From FEN-1297 sp964498065 (GTDB taxonomy: Bacteria > Bacteroidota > Ignavibacteria > Ignavibacteriales > Ignavibacteriaceae): 36,968 nucleotides of DNA. The notes below the pieces were generated by a model. It searched no databases. It worked only from the letters and a program-made list of their open reading frames with translations, and was not told the origin of the DNA. A program made the translations under genes and the position numbers. Below, piece by piece: positions 32,564 to 36,968 of the stretch. Location of the stretch: positions 1-36,968 of the forward strand of contig CAZCFZ010000036.1 of the NCBI GenBank assembly GCA_964498065.1, given 5' to 3'. Position 1 is the first letter of the stretch; every line of letters starts with the position of its first letter.

Positions 32564-33844
32564 ATGAATCTATTGGCAGTTTCAATTAATCATAGAACAG
32601 CTCCTGTTGAATTAAGAGAAGTGCTTCATCTTAGTGAAGATGAAATTAGGGATTTTATCAGGAGGATAAAAGGAACTATTTTAAACGAGGGAGTTGTTAT
32701 TTCTACTTGTAACCGGACAGAAGTTTACGGCTTACCCAATAACTCAAATTTAACGCATAAGGATTTGCAGAATTCACTTTTAAATTTAAAACCTGTTAAA
32801 GAATTAAAACCGGAACATTTTCAGAACTACTTTTCCGATGAAGCAATCAAACATTTATTCAGTGTAGCAACCGGAATCGATTCCCTGCTCATCGGCGACA
32901 ATCAAATTTTTAAGCAGGTAAAAGATTCTTTTGAAATTGCAGAGGAAAGCAAGTTTGTCGGTTTCTTAATGAAAAGAATTTTCGACTCAACCGTAAAAGC
33001 CGGCAAAAGAGCCATCACCGAAACTCAAATCAGCGAAGGTGCGGTTACAGTAAGCTATGCGGCTGTTCAGTTAATTGAAAAGATATATTCCAATTTAAGC
33101 AAAAAAGCCGCACTTGTAATAGGAGCCGGCGAAACAGGTGAAATTGCAGCTAAGCATCTTAAAGAACGCGGAATAGGCAGGCTTGCAATAACAAATAGAA
33201 CAATTGAACGCGCGGAAAAACTTGCTGAAAGCTTAAATGCTAAAATAATCCCATTTAATCATTTTAAAGATTTCCTTCATGAATATGATATTGTACTTAG
33301 TGCCACAAGTGCCGAAAATCTTATCCTAACTAAAGAAGATATAAAAGCTTCGATGAAAAAGAGGAATTACAATCCATGTGTATTTATGGATATTGCAATT
33401 CCACGCGATATAGATCCGGAAGTTAAGAATATTGATTATGTATTTTACAACGACATCGATTCGCTCAACATTATTGTTCAGCAGAATTTAGTGAAAAGGA
33501 AAGAAGAAATACCCAAAGTAGAAAGTATTATAAATGAAGAAGCGTCATCTTTTCTAAGCTGGTATAATTCACTCGAGGCAGCACCGACAATTAAAAACCT
33601 CCGTGATTTTTTTGAATCGATTAGAAGTGAAGAAGTAGATAAAAACAAAAACAGATTTTCAGCGGATGACCAGGAAAAACTTGAAATAGTTACGAAAAGA
33701 ATTATTAATAAAATTTTACATCATCCTACGGTTGAATTAAAAAAATATACGGAATCGAATATCAATTCCGGCGACGCAGCAATGAGAATAAGTATAATTA
33801 AAGAGCTGTTCGGAATTGATAAGAAAAACATCAAGGAAGAATAG
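32564..33844 (+). CDS. hemA: Glutamyl-tRNA reductase
   Basis: 426 residues. INHRTAPVELRE begins the catalytic domain, and Cys49 in VISTCNRTE is the thioester nucleophile. SLLIGDNQIFKQVKDSF (about 107-123) and VIGAGETGEIAAKHL (NADPH Rossmann) follow, with a C-terminal dimerisation helix. It reduces glutamyl-tRNA to glutamate-1-semialdehyde, the first committed step of tetrapyrrole synthesis by the C5 route. It is co-transcribed with hemX upstream; the presumed hemC TTG start lies 1 nt after its stop. The partner hemL is not in the window. Confidence 0.97.
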   Translation: MNLLAVSINHRTAPVELREVLHLSEDEIRDFIRRIKGTILNEGVVISTCNRTEVYGLPNNSNLTHKDLQNSLLNLKPVKELKPEHFQNYFSDEAIKHLFSVATGIDSLLIGDNQIFKQVKDSFEIAEESKFVGFLMKRIFDSTVKAGKRAITETQISEGAVTVSYAAVQLIEKIYSNLSKKAALVIGAGETGEIAAKHLKERGIGRLAITNRTIERAEKLAESLNAKIIPFNHFKDFLHEYDIVLSATSAENLILTKEDIKASMKKRNYNPCVFMDIAIPRDIDPEVKNIDYVFYNDIDSLNIIVQQNLVKRKEEIPKVESIINEEASSFLSWYNSLEAAPTIKNLRDFFESIRSEEVDKNKNRFSADDQEKLEIVTKRIINKILHHPTVELKKYTESNINSGDAAMRISIIKELFGIDKKNIKEE

Positions 33845-33845
33845 T

Positions 33846-34787
33846 TTGAAAAATAAAATAATAATAGGTTCACGCGGCAGCGATCTGGCTTTATGGCAGT
33901 CGAATTTCATTAAGTCCGAATTGGAGAAAAAAAACAAAAATATTAAGGTTGAGATTAAAATTATAAAAACAACCGGCGATAAAATTCTGAATGTTGCTTT
34001 ATCCAAGATTGGTGATAGAAGCTTATTCACAAAAGAACTTGAAGTTGCTCTTCTTAATAAGGAAATCGATTTGGCAGTTCATAGTCTTAAAGACCTGCAA
34101 ACACAAATACCGGACGGTTTAAAATTGTCTGCAGTAACCAAACGCCATCCCGTGGAAGATGTTTTAATTTCCGGCAGGAAAAGAGTTACCCTTCAATCTT
34201 TAAAAGAAAATGCCGTAATAGCTACCGGCTCACTGCGTAGAAAATCCCAGATTTTACATTTACGCCCTGATCTTAAAATGGAAGAACTCCGCGGGAATGT
34301 TCCTACAAGAATTAAAAAATTTTTAAACTCGAAATGGGACGGAATCATTCTTGCCCGCGCAGGCGTTGAAAGATTAAAGCTACAAAAATATATTTCTTCT
34401 GTGATAAGCATCGATGAAATTTTACCGGCAGTAGGACAAGGAGCGCTGGGAATAGAGATTAATGAAGAAAATAATTTTGTTAATGATATTTTAAGATCCA
34501 TTCATCATGAAGAAACTTATAAAGCCGTACTGGCGGAAAGAGCTTTGTTAAAGTCTCTTGAAGGCGGCTGCCAGGTTCCTATTGGAGCTTATGCGGTTGT
34601 AAAGCCGAACGGTTTATATCTAGATGCTCTCGTTGGTTCGTTGGATGGAACATTAACATTTAGGAAAAAGCTGCGCGGCAGTAATGTTAAGCCTGAACAG
34701 CTCGGTAAAAAGCTTGCAAAAGATCTTATAAAAGCCGGCGCTAAAGAAATTTTAGATGAAATTTATCAGACAGCCGGATCAAAATGA
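33846..34787 (+). CDS. hemC: Porphobilinogen deaminase (hydroxymethylbilane synthase)
   Basis: 313 residues from the TTG at 33846. The frame could open at 33816 inside hemA, but MKNKIIIGSRGSDLALWQ is the usual N-terminus and AAGGA lies about 10 nt before the TTG. LRRKSQIL (substrate-binding arginines) and Cys242 in LEGGCQVPIGAYAV, the attachment site of the dipyrromethane cofactor, are present. It joins four porphobilinogens into hydroxymethylbilane. The next gene, the HemD fusion, uses this unstable product. Confidence 0.96.
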   Translation: MKNKIIIGSRGSDLALWQSNFIKSELEKKNKNIKVEIKIIKTTGDKILNVALSKIGDRSLFTKELEVALLNKEIDLAVHSLKDLQTQIPDGLKLSAVTKRHPVEDVLISGRKRVTLQSLKENAVIATGSLRRKSQILHLRPDLKMEELRGNVPTRIKKFLNSKWDGIILARAGVERLKLQKYISSVISIDEILPAVGQGALGIEINEENNFVNDILRSIHHEETYKAVLAERALLKSLEGGCQVPIGAYAVVKPNGLYLDALVGSLDGTLTFRKKLRGSNVKPEQLGKKLAKDLIKAGAKEILDEIYQTAGSK

Positions 34788-34830
34788 TCAATTAAGAATT
34801 AATATCCGGGAGAAGAATATTTTTTAAATT

Positions 34831-36222
34831 ATGCTTGTTGAATCGAAAAAAGAAAATAAGAAAAATCTTAAGAGAAAAAACATAATCGAATCCGCTGCAG
34901 TTTTATTCTCTCAAAAAAGCTACCACGAAGTGATGATGGAAGATGTTGCAAAATTATCCTCGATTGCAAAAGGAACTGTTTATAATTACTTCACTTCCAA
35001 GGAAGAATTATATTTTTCCATTATGAACCTTAGAATGGAAAAATTAACTTCTTCGTTAAAAGAAAAAATTCAAAGCGAGACGAGCAGCATCGATTCGCTT
35101 CACTCCTTCGTTATCCATCTCTACATGTTTATGATGAAGTATCAAAGCTTCTTTTTAATGTACCAGAAAGAATCGCTTAAAAATGATCATGAACTTTGTG
35201 CCGAACTTGTTTCTTTAGAAAAGGATTTAAGAAATATTCTGGCAGGAATTATAAATTCCGGTAAGAAAGAAGATTTGTTCAGAGATATTGACGAAGGATT
35301 TGCAGTTGATTTAATTTTAGGCAGTATATACGGTGCTGTTCAAAGAGGTATAGAAAACCGTTATACTGAAAATCAAATGATAAATGAGCGTGAAAGAATT
35401 TTTGATTTTGTCCTTCACGGATTATTTTCAGGATACAAAGAGAATAATATGTTTCCTCTGCAAGGCAAAACAATTGTCATTACTAGAACCGTCGAACAGT
35501 CAAAAGAATCTTCGGAAATATTCAGACAGCTCGGCGCTAATGTTATTATTTTCCCAACACTGGATATTGTCCCGCCCGATAGCTGGATTGATTTCGATTC
35601 TGCAGTTACAGGTAAATCAAAAATTGATTTTATAATTTTTACTTCGGCTCATGCTGTAAAGATGTTTGTAAAAAGAAGTGAAGAGCTTGGGATCATTTAT
35701 GACTTTAACCGGATAAAAATTGTAGCTGTAGGGAATAAAACTTCTGCAATTTGTGAAAAAAATAAAATTCCGGTTCATATTATACCTCAAAAATTTAGTG
35801 CTGCCGGAGTAATAGACAAACTTTCAAATTACGATCTTAAAGGAAAGATAATCTTTATTCCACGTTCCGCTATCGGAAGAGAAGAATTGCCTGGGGGCCT
35901 GGGAAAACTAGGTGCAATACTTAAAACCGCTCCTGTTTATAATGTTTCGCTTCCTTCGGAAGAAAAAATAAAAGATAACTTGGATATCTTAAATAACAAT
36001 AAACCTGATTTATTTATTTTTACAAGCCCGTCGACATTTGAAAATTTTCTTCAGATTATAAATGTTTCCGATCCGGTTGGATATTTTAATAATTATGATG
36101 TAGCGGCTATCGGCCCGACAACCAAAACTGCCATAGAAAACAAAAGTGTTCATGTAAATATTATTCCGGAAGAATATACAATCGACGGTTTAGCAAAGGC
36201 TATTATAGAATATTATAAATGA
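34831..36222 (+). CDS. hemD: TetR-family regulator fused to uroporphyrinogen-III synthase
   Basis: 463 residues in one open frame. Residues 1-206 form a full TetR protein: the HTH segment is MMEDVAKLSSIAKGTVYNYFTSKEEL (about 32-57), followed by an all-helical ligand domain ending in DFVLHGLFSGYKENN. From Met207, FPLQGKTIVITRTVEQS starts uroporphyrinogen-III synthase, with FTSAHAVKMFV, FIPRSAIGREELP, FIFTSPSTFENFL and AAIGPTTKTAIENK. HemD closes hydroxymethylbilane into uroporphyrinogen III. The halves have the lengths of normal separate proteins (206 and 257 residues), and there is no stop between them. The internal ATG (35449) has AAAGAG near it, so a free HemD may also be made. The fusion is seen; the functional link is inferred. 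Confidence 0.93.
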   Translation: MLVESKKENKKNLKRKNIIESAAVLFSQKSYHEVMMEDVAKLSSIAKGTVYNYFTSKEELYFSIMNLRMEKLTSSLKEKIQSETSSIDSLHSFVIHLYMFMMKYQSFFLMYQKESLKNDHELCAELVSLEKDLRNILAGIINSGKKEDLFRDIDEGFAVDLILGSIYGAVQRGIENRYTENQMINERERIFDFVLHGLFSGYKENNMFPLQGKTIVITRTVEQSKESSEIFRQLGANVIIFPTLDIVPPDSWIDFDSAVTGKSKIDFIIFTSAHAVKMFVKRSEELGIIYDFNRIKIVAVGNKTSAICEKNKIPVHIIPQKFSAAGVIDKLSNYDLKGKIIFIPRSAIGREELPGGLGKLGAILKTAPVYNVSLPSEEKIKDNLDILNNNKPDLFIFTSPSTFENFLQIINVSDPVGYFNNYDVAAIGPTTKTAIENKSVHVNIIPEEYTIDGLAKAIIEYYK

Positions 36223-36252
36223 TTTTATGTTAAAAACCCAGTGGAGAAAAAT

Positions 36253-36968
36253 TTGAGTTATTTAAAAAATGATTTGTTTTTGAAAGCTTGCAAAAGATTG
36301 CCTATTGAAAGGACGCCAGTCTGGATTATGCGTCAGGCAGGCAGGTATCTGCCGGAATATAGAGCTGTAAGAGATAAAGCAGACTTCTTAACCATGTGCA
36401 GAACTCCGGAACTGGCTTCGCAGGTAACAATTCAGCCGGTTGATATTATAGATGTGGATGCCGCTATAATTTTTTCAGATATTCTTGTAATACCGGAAGC
36501 TATGGGAATGAAGTTTGAAATGGTCGAAAGCAGAGGTCCTTTATTTCATCATCCTATAAGAACAGAAAGCGATGCAGAAAAGTTAAGAGATGTCGATCCG
36601 ACAAAAGAATTAAAATATGTCTTGGAAGCTGTTGCATTAACAAAAAAAGAGCTGAACGGAAGGGTTCCGCTAATCGGATTCAGCGGCTCGCCCTGGACTT
36701 TACTTACATACATGGTTGAAGGAAACGGATCAAAAAGCTTCGGCTTTGTGAAAAAATTAATTTATAATAATCCTTTGCTTGCGCATAAGGTTTTAGATAA
36801 GCTATCAAAAACAATTGCCGACTATCTTTCAGCTAAAATTGAAGCAGGTGCAGATGCAATTCAGATTTTTGATACCTGGGGAGGAATTCTATCACAAAAT
36901 GATTTTGAAGAATTCTCTCTTAAATATATATCGAAGGTTATTTCGCAAATTAAGAGAAAAGATGAGCC
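36253..36968 (+). CDS. hemE: Uroporphyrinogen decarboxylase (3' end cut off by the window)
   Basis: The TTG at 36253 with GGAG 6 nt upstream opens a frame running off the window edge (238 complete codons). TPVWIMRQAGRYLPEYR is the substrate-binding signature, and IFSDILVIPEAMG and GFSGSPWTLLTYMVEG follow, all typical of HemE. It decarboxylates uroporphyrinogen III to coproporphyrinogen III, the step after HemD. It starts 30 nt after the TetR-HemD stop, as the fifth gene of the operon. No ATG lies near the presumed start. Confidence 0.95.
   Translation, partial: MSYLKNDLFLKACKRLPIERTPVWIMRQAGRYLPEYRAVRDKADFLTMCRTPELASQVTIQPVDIIDVDAAIIFSDILVIPEAMGMKFEMVESRGPLFHHPIRTESDAEKLRDVDPTKELKYVLEAVALTKKELNGRVPLIGFSGSPWTLLTYMVEGNGSKSFGFVKKLIYNNPLLAHKVLDKLSKTIADYLSAKIEAGADAIQIFDTWGGILSQNDFEEFSLKYISKVISQIKRKDE

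Overview
The window is AT-rich (roughly one third G+C) chromosomal DNA. It looks like a fragment of a member of the Bacteroidota/Ignavibacteriota lineage. The tRNA-Lys gene has a promoter of the Bacteroidota form (TTTG, 20 nt, TATATTTG). The SMUG2-like glycosylase, the DUF3078-like outer-membrane barrel and the weak Shine-Dalgarno signals before many starts fit that lineage too. This placement is inference: there is no 16S gene. A run of 100 N's (29907-30006) interrupts aspS, so the sequence is a draft scaffold.

Layout. (1) 1-6674: ordinary metabolic and housekeeping genes. They are a truncated outer-membrane barrel, a tightly packed trio (alpha/beta hydrolase, PLP aminotransferase of the cysteine desulfurase type, homoserine dehydrogenase), a SMUG2-type uracil-DNA glycosylase, a quinone oxidoreductase, a SlyD-like FKBP and a small membrane protein. 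(2) 6675-7353: gene-poor, with a terminator hairpin and a tRNA-Lys(UUU) with its promoter. (3) 7354-15295: a block of signalling genes. A sigma-54 activator and a hybrid histidine kinase run on the plus strand. They converge, with a 9-bp overlap, on a minus-strand set of a response regulator with a phosphoacceptor-like stub, a 1179-residue three-receiver hybrid kinase and a single-domain receiver. (4) 15306-28284: an unusual type IV pilus / type II secretion-like machine. The minus strand carries two near-twin pilins, PilC, PilB, a PilT-like ATPase, a PilM-PilN fusion, a PilO protein with a PilP/GspC-like tail, and a short secretin. The plus strand carries three minor pilin-like proteins. The two arms diverge from a 1.3 kb spacer holding a 143-bp MITE-like element, a second folded repeat, AATTACC repeats and candidate sigma-54 promoters. 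(5) 28440-30094: aspS and the start of another gene, on either side of the assembly gap. (6) 30285-36968: a pyrimidine-nucleoside phosphorylase, then a haem operon ccsA/hemX-hemA-hemC-(tetR-hemD fusion)-hemE. A TetR-type palindrome sits just upstream of it.

How they fit together. The signalling genes directly abut the pilus genes and run on from the secretin with gaps of about 10 nt or less, so they probably control or report on the machine. The most interesting signals are the pilins, all of which have a very short leader ending in Gly and lack Glu5, the fused alignment-complex proteins, and the in-frame TetR-HemD fusion paired with a TetR-like operator at the head of its own operon.
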